Below, piece by piece: positions 1-7,409 of a DNA stretch of 35,476 bases (within the stretch, counting starts at the first letter, position 1; each line of letters opens with the position of its first letter). Where the stretch lies: the NCBI GenBank assembly GCA_017479865.1, contig JAFVBS010000026.1, positions 1-35,476 of the forward strand, written 5' to 3'. The translations under genes and the position numbers were made by a program. This DNA is from Clostridia bacterium (GTDB lineage Bacteria > Bacillota > Clostridia > TANB77 > CAG-508). The notes beneath the pieces are model-generated. The model did no database searches. It saw nothing but the letters and a program-made list of their open reading frames with translations, and was not told where the DNA came from.

Positions 1-26
1 GAGTGTACTAAGATACACGAAACATT

Positions 27-142
27 TCTGGTGATGATTACATGGAGGAAATACCTGTTCCCATACCGAACACAGAAGTCAAGCTCCAATGTGCCGACGA
101 TATTTGTGGGTTACCCTGCTGAGAAAATAGGTTGTCGCCAGA
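27..142 (+). rRNA. rrf: 5S ribosomal RNA
   Basis: The core carries the conserved 5S segment CCCATACCGAACACAGAAGT, and the ends pair as a terminal helix (TCTGGTGA at 27-34 with TCGCCAGA at 135-142, one G-U pair). The length of 116 nt is normal for 5S. A run of ten T follows at once, so helix I plus the T-run may terminate the rRNA operon. Bases 1-26 are probably 23S-5S spacer; the 23S gene would lie outside the window to the left. Confidence 0.95.
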
Positions 143-193
143 TTTTTTTTTGTTTAAAACAATTCAATTTTTTAATATAAATTTTAAGATCAT

Positions 194-222
194 TTGATAA
201 ATTTATGAAAAGATGTTATACT
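194..222 (+). promoter_or_regulatory. Sigma-A type promoter ahead of the structured leader
   Basis: TTGATA (194-199) and TATACT (217-222) are separated by 17 bp, a near-consensus housekeeping promoter. Transcription would start near 229, about 28 nt before the structured element at 257-359. The transcript could be a free small RNA or the leader of the flavin reductase gene at 491. Confidence 0.6.
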
Positions 223-256
223 AATAATAGCTTAAGTGAAAATATCCTGTCATTTG

Positions 257-359
257 AGCAACACCAGATATGTGGTAGTGACACATATCTTTTTTTGTAT
301 CTAAAAACGGAGCAGGTAGTGACTGCTCTGAACTGAAAATCAGTTTTACTTGTGTTGTT
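257..359 (+). ncRNA. Candidate structured RNA: closing stem plus three hairpins, two with the same heptaloop
   Basis: An outer stem (257-264 with 352-359, 8 pairs, one G-U) encloses three hairpins. Hairpin 1 is a perfect 9-bp stem at 266-274/282-290. Hairpin 2 has 8 pairs (one G-U) at 308-315/323-330. Hairpin 3 has 6 pairs at 331-336/340-345 with an AAA loop. Hairpins 1 and 2 have unrelated stems but the identical loop GTAGTGA. Seven T follow hairpin 1 (290-296), so it could also act as a terminator. I do not recognise a known RNA family. This element, its promoter and the repeat at 434-475 are what the 348-bp gap between the 5S gene and the flavin reductase holds. Confidence 0.45.
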
Positions 360-433
360 TCTATTTGATTATTTTTGAATTTAATTAAAAATTTTTGAAA
401 TATATGATTTCCTTTTAAATAGAAATATATTAT

Positions 434-475
434 AATAGAAAAAACAAAAAATGAAATAGAAAAAACAAAAAATGA
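434..475 (+). repeat. Perfect 21-bp tandem duplication in the leader of the flavin reductase gene
   Basis: Bases 434-454 and 455-475 are identical A-rich 21-mers of the form AATAG-A6-C-A6-TGA. The first copy overlaps a TATAAT at 431-436 that could be the -10 of a second promoter. The second copy ends just before the ribosome site AAAGGAGAT. Confidence 0.85.
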
Positions 476-490
476 AAAGGAGATAAAAAT

Positions 491-1063
491 TTGAGTAAAG
501 TTATTTGGAAGCCAGGAACTTTTATTTATCCATTACCAGTAGTAATGGTCTCTTGTGGAGATATGGAAAAAAGTAATATTATTACAGTTGCTTGGACAGG
601 TATTATTAATACAGACAAGCCAATGTGTTATATTTCTGTCCGCAAAGAAAGATATTCCCATGACATGATTGCCAACAGCAAAGAATTTGTTATTAACTTA
701 ACTAACGAAAAATTAGTATATGCAACCGACTGGTGTGGTGTCAAAACAGGAGCAAAAGTCGATAAATTTGGGGAAATGCATTTAACAAAAGAACCGGCTA
801 AATTTGTGAAATGCCCATTAATTAAAGAAAGTCCTGTATCAATTGAATGTAAAGTAAAAGAAATTCGTTCACTAGGTAGTCACGACATGTTTATAGCAGA
901 AATAGTTTCTATTGATGCGGATGAAAAATATATTGATGAAAAAGGTGCTTTTGATATTACAAGATGCAACTTAATTACTTATGCTAATGGAAAATATTTT
1001 ACTCTTGGAAAACAAGTTGGCAAGTTCGGCTATTCTGTGCAAAAAAAGAAAAAACATAGATAG
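491..1063 (+). CDS. Flavin reductase family protein
   Basis: A 190-residue protein of the flavin reductase-like, FMN-binding split-barrel family (flavoredoxin type). The N-terminal part matches the family layout, with the stretch around SCGDMEKSNIITVAW followed by the pattern ending in YSHDMI. Such proteins bind FMN and reduce flavin or act as electron carriers in the cytoplasm; the donor cannot be read from sequence. The start is TTG at 491, chosen because AAAGGAGAT lies just upstream and no ATG fits. The C-terminus is a short lysine-rich tail. It stands alone between the rRNA operon and the ribosomal protein block. Its leader carries a promoter, a structured RNA candidate and a tandem repeat. 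Confidence 0.85.
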   Translation: MSKVIWKPGTFIYPLPVVMVSCGDMEKSNIITVAWTGIINTDKPMCYISVRKERYSHDMIANSKEFVINLTNEKLVYATDWCGVKTGAKVDKFGEMHLTKEPAKFVKCPLIKESPVSIECKVKEIRSLGSHDMFIAEIVSIDADEKYIDEKGAFDITRCNLITYANGKYFTLGKQVGKFGYSVQKKKKHR

Positions 1064-1206
1064 AGTAGGGAGCTTAATTTTCTATGATAATAAAATTTCA
1101 AAAGTGTAAAAGTATAGCTTTCAGTCTTTTTTATCAATGGAAGAGTTAAGTGTAATTTTGAACTTGCGATTTTTTGATATTTTTTAAACAACTTAGGCTA
1201 AAATGG

Positions 1207-1235
1207 TTGACATATCAGAAAAAAAGTGATATCAT
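1207..1235 (+). promoter_or_regulatory. Promoter of the rpmG-secE-nusG block
   Basis: TTGACA (1207-1212) and TATCAT (1230-1235) are spaced by 17 bp. The predicted start of transcription, near 1242, falls inside the perfect hairpin at 1237-1267. Confidence 0.7.
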
Positions 1236-1236
1236 A

Positions 1237-1267
1237 TTTAAGCGTATGTAAGAGACATACGCTTAAA
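1237..1267 (+). promoter_or_regulatory. Perfect 13-bp hairpin at the 5' end of the rpmG transcript
   Basis: Bases 1237-1249 pair perfectly with 1255-1267 around the loop AAGAG. It is followed by A residues, not T, so it is not an intrinsic terminator on this strand. It sits at the predicted transcription start, so it could be a stabilising 5' stem-loop or an operator. Confidence 0.5.
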
Positions 1268-1301
1268 AAAATGAAAACGCAAAAAGCTGGAGGTGTGTTA
1301 A

Positions 1302-1466
1302 ATGGCTGCAAAAGGAGCAAGAGAACCAATCACATTAGAATGTACAGAATGTAAAAGAAGAAATTACATGACAGAAAAAAACAAGAAAAACGATACAGAA
1401 AGATTAGAGGTCGTAAAATATTGTAAATTCTGCAAAAAACGTACAACACATAAAGAAACAAAATAA
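1302..1466 (+). CDS. rpmG: 50S ribosomal protein L33
   Basis: A 54-residue L33 with the zinc-ribbon form: CTEC at residues 14-17 and CKFC at 41-44, the cysteine-containing type found in many Firmicutes. It is a structural protein of the large subunit near the E-site. The start ATG at 1302 is preceded by GGAGGTG. It opens the usual Firmicutes order rpmG-secE-nusG-rplK-rplA, with secE starting 24 nt after its stop, so they are probably co-transcribed. Confidence 0.95.
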   Translation: MAAKGAREPITLECTECKRRNYMTEKNKKNDTERLEVVKYCKFCKKRTTHKETK

Positions 1467-1490
1467 TAACCTTTTAAAGGGGGAACAAAA

Positions 1491-1850
1491 ATGCCTAAAA
1501 AAGAACTAAGTAAAAGCGATAAAAAGGAAAATAAACATTTCTTCAAAGATTTTAAGGCAGAGTTAAAAAGAGTAATTTGGCCAACACCAAAGCAACTTGT
1601 CAATAATACTGTTGCGGTTATTACGATTGTATTAATTACGGCAATCATTGTATTTGTTTTAGATTTGGTTTTTAGGTCCGTTAATAAATACGGAATTAAT
1701 CAATTAAAAAGCGTTGTAGGAACTTATCAAGAAGAACATCAAAACAAAGAAAACTCAAACAATGAAAGCAATGAAGAAGCAAACAACGAACAAACAAATA
1801 GTAATGTAACTGATACAAATACGACAGTTGATAACACAGAAAATCGATAG
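1491..1850 (+). CDS. secE: Preprotein translocase subunit SecE, with an Asn/Glu-rich C-terminal extension
   Basis: SecE is the small clamp subunit of the SecYEG channel. The conserved core is visible: an amphipathic segment with FKAELKRVIWPT (about residues 21-32) followed by one membrane helix (about 40-61). The protein is 119 residues, while typical Gram-positive SecE is about 60-75. The excess is a tail from about residue 80 that is rich in Asn, Glu, Gln and Thr and looks disordered. The ribosome site is AAAGGGGG. It lies directly upstream of nusG (17 nt), the classic pairing. Confidence 0.93.
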   Translation: MPKKELSKSDKKENKHFFKDFKAELKRVIWPTPKQLVNNTVAVITIVLITAIIVFVLDLVFRSVNKYGINQLKSVVGTYQEEHQNKENSNNESNEEANNEQTNSNVTDTNTTVDNTENR

Positions 1851-1867
1851 AAGGAGGTCTTACATCT

Positions 1868-2401
1868 ATGTCTCAAGAAAATAGCGAATTAGAGCCAAAA
1901 TGGTATGTAGTACATACTTATTCAGGGTATGAAAACAAGGTAAAAACAGACTTAGAAAAGACCATCAAAAATAGAGAACTTGAAGATTATTTCTTTGATA
2001 TCATTGTGCCAATGGAAGAACAAATTGAAATTAAAGAAGGACAAAGAAAAACGAACCTTAAAAAAGTTTTTCCAGGCTATGTTTTAATTAAAATGATTGT
2101 TACAGAAAAAACATGGTATATTGTTAGAAACACAAGAGGTGTTACTGGATTTGTAGGCTCAGGAACGGATCCTATTCCGTTAAATGACGAAGAAATCCGC
2201 AAAATGGGATTTGAACCAATAGAAATTAATGTGGATTACGACGTGAATGATTCTGTTAAAGTGATAGAGGGTCCACTAACAGACTTTATCGGAACCGTAA
2301 CAGAAATCAATAAAGAAAAACACAAAGTAAAAGTATTAGTTTCTATGTTCGGAAGAGAAACACCTGTAGAGTTGGAATTTTCTCAAGTCCAAAAAATCTA
2401 A
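1868..2401 (+). CDS. nusG: Transcription termination/antitermination factor NusG
   Basis: A 177-residue NusG. The NGN domain opens with KWYVVHTYSGYE (about residues 11-22) and contains FPGYVLIKM. The C-terminal KOW domain begins near residue 125, with VKVIEGPLTDFIGTV. It binds RNA polymerase and promotes processive elongation and coupling. It is preceded by AGAAGGAGGT and follows secE in the expected order. Confidence 0.97.
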   Translation: MSQENSELEPKWYVVHTYSGYENKVKTDLEKTIKNRELEDYFFDIIVPMEEQIEIKEGQRKTNLKKVFPGYVLIKMIVTEKTWYIVRNTRGVTGFVGSGTDPIPLNDEEIRKMGFEPIEINVDYDVNDSVKVIEGPLTDFIGTVTEINKEKHKVKVLVSMFGRETPVELEFSQVQKI

Positions 2402-2474
2402 TTTTATATATTTCGTTTATAATCTATTTTTAGATTAGTATACATATTAAACAAAATGAAGGAGGTGCACTAAC

Positions 2475-2903
2475 ATGGCAGAAAAAGAAATTGGCAATGT
2501 AATTAAATTACAAATTCCAGCAGGAAAGGCAAGCCCAGCTCCACCAGTAGGACCAGCGTTAGGTGCTAGTGGCGTTAACATCATGGATTTCGTAAAACAA
2601 TTCAATGATAGAACAGCTACAATGGGAAATACAATTATTCCTGTTGTCATCACTGTTTATAAAGACAAATCATTTGAATTTATTACAAAAGAACCACCTA
2701 TGGCAGTATTAATAAAAAAAGCTGCAAAAATAGAAAAAGGTTCTGGAAAGCCTAACAGAGAAAAAGTTGCAAAACTAACGAAAGCACAGGTAGAAGAAAT
2801 TGCAAAACAAAAAATGCCAGACTTAAATGCCGCATCATTAGAAGCAGCAATGAGCATGGTTGAGGGAACTGCAAGATCTATGGGTGTTACTGTTGAAAAT
2901 TAA
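2475..2903 (+). CDS. rplK: 50S ribosomal protein L11
   Basis: A 142-residue L11 of normal length. The N-terminal domain carries the proline-rich segment [16 protein letters not shown] and the C-terminal domain binds the GTPase-associated rRNA. The start ATG at 2475 follows AAGGAGGTG. The stop overlaps the first bases of a long imperfect palindrome (2902-3001) that separates it from rplA. Confidence 0.97.
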   Translation: MAEKEIGNVIKLQIPAGKASPAPPVGPALGASGVNIMDFVKQFNDRTATMGNTIIPVVITVYKDKSFEFITKEPPMAVLIKKAAKIEKGSGKPNREKVAKLTKAQVEEIAKQKMPDLNAASLEAAMSMVEGTARSMGVTVEN

Positions 2904-3001
2904 ATTAAATCTAACTGCGTTAGTTGTTTAAAGAAAATCCTTTGGCGAACCTTAAGTACGCCTGCGGTTTTCTTCTCCAACTGCCTTGTTACATTTAATT
3001 T
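2902..3001. repeat. Long imperfect palindrome between rplK and rplA (element E1)
   Basis: The outer 9 bp are a perfect inverted repeat (2902-2910 with 2993-3001). The arms continue imperfectly inward to a core of AAGAAAATC and GGCG (from about 2931) against CGCC and GGTTTTCTT (to about 2974). As RNA it would fold into one long hairpin of about 100 nt with internal loops. It has no T-run. It could be a processing or regulatory hairpin, possibly bound by L1, or a decayed palindromic repeat. Confidence 0.6.
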
Positions 3002-3073
3002 ACTTTCCAACGGAAGTAAACAATTTAAATTTTGGGAGAGTTAAAAAACTCGCTTGAACCAAAGGAGGGTAAA

Positions 3074-3757
3074 ATGAAAAGAGGAAAGAGATATCAAGAG
3101 GCTGAAAAGCTAATTGATAGAAAAAAATTATATAGTGCAAAAGAAGCACTAGAATTAGTAGAAAAAATGCCAAAAACAAAGTTTGACGAAACAGTTGAAC
3201 TACATGTGAAATTAGGTGTTGATTCAAAACAAGCTGACCAACAAGTAAGAGGTACAACAGTACTTCCAAATGGTACAGGTAAAACACAAAGAGTATTAGT
3301 ATTTGCCAAAGGACCAAAAGCAGACGAAGCACAAAAAGCGGGAGCTGACTTTGTTGGAGCAGAAGAATTAATTCCAAAAATTGAAAAAGAAAACTGGTTT
3401 GATTATGATGTTATCGTAGCAACCCCAGATATGATGGGCGTTGTAGGAAGATTAGGTAAAGTATTAGGTCCAAAAGGATTAATGCCAAACCCTAAATCAG
3501 GAACTGTTACAATGGATGTTACAAAAGCAATCAATGAAATTAAATCAGGTAAAGTAGAATACAGATTAGACAAAAACAACATTGTTCACCTTGGTTTTGG
3601 TAAAGTTTCATTTGGAGCAGAAAAATTATTAGAAAACTATGATACTGTTATGGGAGCTATTATTAAAGCAAAACCAGCAGCAGCAAAAGGACAATATATC
3701 AAAAGTGTAGCAATTTCTACTTCAATGGGACCAAGTATGTATATTGATCAAAAATAA
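3074..3757 (+). CDS. rplA: 50S ribosomal protein L1
   Basis: A 227-residue L1, the L1-stalk protein and in many bacteria a translational repressor of its own operon. Family motifs include [16 protein letters not shown] near the N-terminus and the block [20 protein letters not shown] in the middle. I chose ATG 3074 because AAAGGAGGG is just upstream and the sequence then begins MKRGKRY as usual. The frame stays open to 3032 but without a ribosome site. Confidence 0.97.
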   Translation: MKRGKRYQEAEKLIDRKKLYSAKEALELVEKMPKTKFDETVELHVKLGVDSKQADQQVRGTTVLPNGTGKTQRVLVFAKGPKADEAQKAGADFVGAEELIPKIEKENWFDYDVIVATPDMMGVVGRLGKVLGPKGLMPNPKSGTVTMDVTKAINEIKSGKVEYRLDKNNIVHLGFGKVSFGAEKLLENYDTVMGAIIKAKPAAAKGQYIKSVAISTSMGPSMYIDQK

Positions 3758-3763
3758 CAACAA

Positions 3764-3890
3764 AAATATAGCCAAAGAAAGTAAGCACAAACATAAGTCT
3801 TACCGAGGCAAGAAAGAGCGGATTAAAATCCAATCATATTGCCTTGCTAATGGCGATATTGGTTGGATTTTTATATATTTTAGGAGGTGA
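3764..3890 (+). promoter_or_regulatory. Ribosomal protein L10 leader
   Basis: The region before rplJ contains ACCGAGGCAAGAAAG (from 3802), resembling the conserved core of the Firmicutes L10 leader RNA. That leader binds L10(L12)4 and represses rplJL. The motif is followed by a strong terminator-like hairpin (3827-3872), which fits attenuation. Position, motif and hairpin agree; the boundaries are approximate. Confidence 0.7.
3827..3872 (+). terminator. Attenuator hairpin in the L10 leader
   Basis: AATCCAA (3827-3833) pairs with TTGGATT (3863-3869). The stem continues imperfectly to GCC/GGC around the loop TTGCTAAT and is followed by a T-run. Read-through is needed to reach rplJ, so this is probably the regulated attenuator and not an operon end. 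Confidence 0.7.
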
Positions 3891-3894
3891 AAAA

Positions 3895-4392
3895 ATGGCA
3901 AGTACTACAATCTTAGAACAAAAAGAAAAAGCAGTTAAAGAACTAGCAGAAAAAATGAAAGAGGCAAAAGTAATTCTTTTAACAGATTACAGAGGAATTA
4001 ATGTTGCAGATGTAACAAAATTAAGAACTGAATTAAGAAATACAAATAGTGAATATAAAGTTATTAAAAACAACATTATCAAAAGAGCATTAAATGCAAA
4101 TGGAGAAACTGGACTAGATGATTTACTAGAAGGACCAACTGCTCTAGTTATGGGAACAGAGGACTATTTAGAACCATCAAAAGTAATTTACAATTTCTCT
4201 AAAAACAATGATTTCTACAAAATTAAAGGTGGAATCATCGATGGCAAAGTAATGACAGCAGAAGAAATTATTACATTAGCAAAACTTCCATCAAGACAAG
4301 AGCTTATGGCAAAATTGGCCGGTTGCTTACTTGGCAATATTACCAAGTTGGCAGTTGCATTGGATGCGGTTAGGGCTCAAAAAGAATCTTAA
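3895..4392 (+). CDS. rplJ: 50S ribosomal protein L10
   Basis: A 165-residue L10, the base of the L7/L12 stalk. The N-terminal rRNA-binding half contains ILLTDYRGINVADVTKLR, and the C-terminal helix that binds L12 dimers ends AVALDAVRAQKES. The start is ATG 3895 after TAGGAGGTG. An upstream in-frame ATG at 3844 lies inside the attenuator hairpin and is rejected. Confidence 0.97.
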   Translation: MASTTILEQKEKAVKELAEKMKEAKVILLTDYRGINVADVTKLRTELRNTNSEYKVIKNNIIKRALNANGETGLDDLLEGPTALVMGTEDYLEPSKVIYNFSKNNDFYKIKGGIIDGKVMTAEEIITLAKLPSRQELMAKLAGCLLGNITKLAVALDAVRAQKES

Positions 4393-4514
4393 TTCCAATG
4401 AAAAGCTTCATCTTGCGTCGTTAAACTTCATAAAAATTTTTTCGATGTACCACCCAGTACTATCTCAAAAATTTTTATTCGTTTGCCTAGCAATATTCGC
4501 TTTTGATTGAAATT
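4391..4514. repeat. Long imperfect palindrome between rplJ and rplL (element E2)
   Basis: AATTCCAATGAAAAGC (4391-4406) is mirrored by GCTTTTGATTGAAATT (4499-4514) with two mismatches. Further in, ATAAAAATTTTT at about 4430-4441 is mirrored by AAAAATTTTTAT at about 4467-4478. The whole is a 124-bp hairpin with a short centre. Like E1, it starts at the stop codon of the upstream gene. It may be a processing site that separates the levels of rplJ and rplL, or a repeat element. Confidence 0.65.
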
Positions 4515-4579
4515 AAAAAATTATGATAAAAAAATGAAGAGTAAACAGCCATGTTTACGGAAAATAGGAGGATTTTAAA

Positions 4580-4948
4580 ATGGCAAAAGTTGATGAATTA
4601 TTAGAAACTATCGACACTTTAACAGTTGTTGAATTAGCTGAATTAGTAAAAGGAATTGAAGAAAAATATGGAGTATCTGCAGCAGCAGTTGCAGCACCAG
4701 TAGCTGGTGGAGCAGCAGCAGGAGCAGCTGAAGAAAAATCAGAATTTAATGTAGTATTAAAAGAAGTAGGAGCAAACAAAATCCAAGTAATCAAAGTAGT
4801 AAGAGATGCTACAGGATTAGGATTAAAAGAAGCTAAAGATTTAGTTGATGGAGCTCCAAAAACAGTAAAAGAAGCAGTTAAGAAAGAAGAAGCTGAAGAA
4901 TTAAAAGCTAAATTCGAAGAAGCTGGAGCAACAATTGAATTACAATAA
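4580..4948 (+). CDS. rplL: 50S ribosomal protein L7/L12
   Basis: A 122-residue L7/L12, the multi-copy stalk protein that recruits translation GTPases. The N-terminal dimerisation domain is followed by an Ala/Gly-rich hinge (about residues 34-52). The C-terminal domain carries [21 protein letters not shown] and [15 protein letters not shown]. The start ATG follows ATAGGAGG. Codons are almost purely AT-ending, as expected of a very highly expressed gene here. A terminator follows. Confidence 0.98.
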   Translation: MAKVDELLETIDTLTVVELAELVKGIEEKYGVSAAAVAAPVAGGAAAGAAEEKSEFNVVLKEVGANKIQVIKVVRDATGLGLKEAKDLVDGAPKTVKEAVKKEEAEELKAKFEEAGATIELQ

Positions 4949-4964
4949 TATTGTTAACATTGTT

Positions 4965-5004
4965 AGAAGTCTATGTGTTTTATCCATACATAGGCTTCTT
5001 TTTT
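4965..5004 (+). terminator. Intrinsic terminator after rplL
   Basis: AGAAGTCTATGT pairs with ACATAGGCTTCT (one G-U), followed by six T. This closes the ribosomal protein block. Confidence 0.88.
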
Positions 5005-5043
5005 ATGTTAAATTTCGGCCGTCATTTTTTTGATTTAATAGCA

Positions 5044-5072
5044 TTGACTTTCCACGATAGAAGTTATAAAAT
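5044..5072 (+). promoter_or_regulatory. Promoter ahead of plsX
   Basis: TTGACT (5044-5049) and TAAAAT (5067-5072) are spaced by 17 bp. Downstream, TATTGATA and TATCAATA form an inverted repeat (about 5088-5123) in the leader; I see no FapR-like operator. Confidence 0.55.
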
Positions 5073-5167
5073 AGAAAAGCAATCATATATTGATAGCAAC
5101 TATGATGTTAAAGTATATCAATAACAATAGAAAAAAACATCGAACTCAAAAGGAGAGAAAATAAAGA

Positions 5168-6184
5168 ATGATTATACTATTAGATGCCATGGGGGGAGAT
5201 AAAGCACCAGATGCCAATATTAAAGGAGCAGTCAAGGCGATTGAGCAAATTGAAGCAGAAATAGTCCTCATTGGAAATGAAACAATCATCAAAAATAGAA
5301 TTAAAGAGTTATATGGAAAAGATGACATCAGTCAAATTTCCCCAAGATTAACCATTCATCATACAACAGAAACCATTGAAATGGAAGATATTCCTACGCA
5401 GGCAATTAAACACAAAAAAGATTCTTCAATGGTAGTAGGTTTTCAAATGTTAAAAGAAGGAAAAGGCGACGTATTTATTTCTGCTGGAAATTCAGGTGCT
5501 CTTTTAACAGGGGCAACGTTATTAGTAGGCAGAATTAAGGGAGTGGATAGACCAGCCATAGCAGGCATATTGCCTGCATATAAAAGTAGGTTAGTATTAA
5601 TGGACTGCGGAGCCAATACCAATTGTAAGCCAATTAATCTGTTACAATTTGCACAGATGGCAAGTATTTACTTAGAAACCACACTAGGAGTTAAACAACC
5701 AAGAGTAGGCTTACTCAATATTGGAACAGAAGAAACAAAAGGTAACGAGTTGATGAAACAGTCGTACCAATTGCTAAAAGAAAAAGGAAAAGAGGTTGGA
5801 GTTAATTTCATTGGCAATGTGGAAGGAAGAGACGCTTTTTCCGGAAATGTTGATATTGTCGTGACAGATGGATTTACAGGGAATATCTTCTTAAAAGCAG
5901 TAGAAGGATTAGGAAAATTTGTCAAAAGAACATTATCAGAGAGTTTAAAGAAAAATGTACTTTCTAAAATAGCGTCAGTACCAAGTTTGCCAGCAATTAA
6001 CCGTTTTGCTAAAACAGTAGATTACAAGGAATATGGAGGAGCATTATTCCTAGGAGTTAAAAAGCCAGTAGTCAAAGCGCATGGAAGTAGTGATGAAAAA
6101 TTATTTGAATTCACTATCAAACAAGCAGAGCAATTTGTAAAAAATAAGGCAGTAGAAAAATTAACAGAACAGTTTGAAAAGTAA
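5168..6184 (+). CDS. plsX: Phosphate acyltransferase PlsX
   Basis: A 338-residue PlsX that converts acyl-ACP to acyl-phosphate, the acyl donor for PlsY in phospholipid synthesis. The diagnostic start is MIILLDAMGGDKAP. Other family blocks are SAGNSGALLTGAT, MDCGANTNCKP, FIGNVEGRD and VTDGFTGN. Length is normal. It stands just upstream of acpP, its substrate carrier, in the usual Firmicutes order plsX-acpP-rnc. Confidence 0.97.
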   Translation: MIILLDAMGGDKAPDANIKGAVKAIEQIEAEIVLIGNETIIKNRIKELYGKDDISQISPRLTIHHTTETIEMEDIPTQAIKHKKDSSMVVGFQMLKEGKGDVFISAGNSGALLTGATLLVGRIKGVDRPAIAGILPAYKSRLVLMDCGANTNCKPINLLQFAQMASIYLETTLGVKQPRVGLLNIGTEETKGNELMKQSYQLLKEKGKEVGVNFIGNVEGRDAFSGNVDIVVTDGFTGNIFLKAVEGLGKFVKRTLSESLKKNVLSKIASVPSLPAINRFAKTVDYKEYGGALFLGVKKPVVKAHGSSDEKLFEFTIKQAEQFVKNKAVEKLTEQFEK

Positions 6185-6212
6185 GAAAAAATGAAATATT
6201 TTGCAAAAGTTC

Positions 6213-6241
6213 TTGACAATTTTACATAGATATATTATTGT
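6213..6241 (+). promoter_or_regulatory. Promoter ahead of acpP
   Basis: TTGACA (6213-6218) with TATTGT (6236-6241), 17 bp apart. The -35 is consensus and the -10 weak. It would give acpP its own transcript in addition to read-through from plsX. Confidence 0.5.
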
Positions 6242-6285
6242 ATGAATAAATAAAGTAATTACCATTAAAGGAGGTGAACTTCAGG

Positions 6286-6528
6286 ATGAGTTCAGAAGAA
6301 GTTTTTGAAAAGGTAAAAGGAATCATTGTAGAACAATTAGGAGTTAGCGATACTGCAGTAACTATGGAAGCATCTTTTATTGATGATTTAGGAGCTGATT
6401 CTTTAGATATCGTTGAACTAATTATGGCATTAGAAGAGGAATTTGATACAGAAATTCCAGACGCTGATGCAGAAAAAGTGGTTACAGTGGGCGATGTAGT
6501 AGAATATATTAAAGAACATGTAGCCTAA
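6286..6528 (+). CDS. acpP: Acyl carrier protein
   Basis: An 80-residue ACP with the phosphopantetheine site DLGADSLD; the modified serine is residue 39. It carries the growing acyl chain in fatty acid synthesis and supplies PlsX. I place the start at ATG 6286: AAAGGAGGTGA ends 8 nt before it, while the upstream GTG at 6274 lies within that ribosome site. It is followed by a strong terminator. Confidence 0.97.
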   Translation: MSSEEVFEKVKGIIVEQLGVSDTAVTMEASFIDDLGADSLDIVELIMALEEEFDTEIPDADAEKVVTVGDVVEYIKEHVA

Positions 6529-6546
6529 TTAAATAGAGTATAAAAA

Positions 6547-6578
6547 AACGCCACACAATTACAGTGCGGTGTTTTTTT
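6547..6578 (+). terminator. Intrinsic terminator after acpP
   Basis: AACGCC-A-CAC pairs with GTG-C-GGTGTT (one A-C mismatch, one G-U), followed by a T-run. Confidence 0.85.
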
Positions 6579-6599
6579 GCGAAATTTTAAAATGTTCGC

Positions 6600-6628
6600 T
6601 TGTTTTTTAGCAATAAATATTGTATAGT
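6600..6628 (+). promoter_or_regulatory. Possible promoter ahead of rnc
   Basis: TTGTTT (6600-6605) and TATAGT (6623-6628), 17 bp apart, directly after the acpP terminator. A further TATAAT at 6635-6640 lacks a good -35. Confidence 0.4.
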
Positions 6629-6664
6629 ATTTATTATAATAAAAATTTTAGTGGAGGTGAAAAA

Positions 6665-7342
6665 ATGAATTTTACAGCATTAGAACAAAGTATTGGTTAT
6701 ACTTTTCAAAACAAAGAACTTTTAAAAAATGCACTTACTCATACTTCTTATGCTTATGAAAATCATGTCGATAGCAATGAAAAGTTAGAGTTTTTGGGTG
6801 ATAGTATTTTAGAATTCTTATCAAGTAAATATATATATCAAAATTATCCAAAACTAAAAGAGGGAGAAATGACTAAAGTGAGGGCAGAAGTAGTTTGCGA
6901 AGAAAGCCTTTATGAAGTTGCGCAAAAACATCATTTTAGTGATTTTTTATATCTTGGAAAAAGTGAAAGGTTAAGTCATGGCAATATGAAACCAGCCATT
7001 TTAGCAGATAGCGTAGAAGCGGTGATTGCAGCTATGTATTTTGATGGTGGACTAGAAGTAGTAGAAAAGTTTATTGTAGAAAACTTAAAAGGAGCCGTGG
7101 AAATTTCTAGTATGCATGTGGGAATGAAAGATCACAAAACGGTTCTACAGGAAAAACTACAAATTCATGGTAATGTGCATATTGTTTACGAAATTATTGG
7201 AACTCATGGGCCAGACCATGATAAAACCTTCACAGCACAAGTGTCTTGCGATGGAAAAATACTAGCAACAGGAGAGGGAAAAACAAAAAAACAAGCAGAA
7301 ATGCAAGCAGCAGAAAAGGCATTATTAATGCTTGAAAATTAG
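6665..7342 (+). CDS. rnc: Ribonuclease III
   Basis: A 225-residue RNase III, which cuts double-stranded RNA in rRNA precursors and in structured mRNAs. The signature NEKLEFLGDS (about residues 38-47) and the second acidic block ADSVEAVIAAMYFDGG make up the metal site. The C-terminal dsRNA-binding domain starts around residue 155 and includes GKTKKQAEMQAAEKAL. The start is ATG 6665 after TGGAGGTG; the longer frame from 6620 has no ribosome site. It lies between acpP and an Elp3-like gene, as in many clostridia. Confidence 0.96.
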   Translation: MNFTALEQSIGYTFQNKELLKNALTHTSYAYENHVDSNEKLEFLGDSILEFLSSKYIYQNYPKLKEGEMTKVRAEVVCEESLYEVAQKHHFSDFLYLGKSERLSHGNMKPAILADSVEAVIAAMYFDGGLEVVEKFIVENLKGAVEISSMHVGMKDHKTVLQEKLQIHGNVHIVYEIIGTHGPDHDKTFTAQVSCDGKILATGEGKTKKQAEMQAAEKALLMLEN

Positions 7343-7409
7343 GAATTAGTATTATATCAAAAAATATATAATATTGACTAGTGAAAATTGGCTGGAAAGG
7401 AGAATCAGC

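Noticed and set aside
1237-1267. Terminator for the flavin reductase gene
   Set aside because: The hairpin is followed by A residues on the plus strand and lies downstream of the rpmG promoter.
3844-3894. Upstream start of rplJ at ATG 3844
   Set aside because: It lies in the attenuator hairpin; TAGGAGGTG and ATG 3895 give the normal L10 N-terminus.
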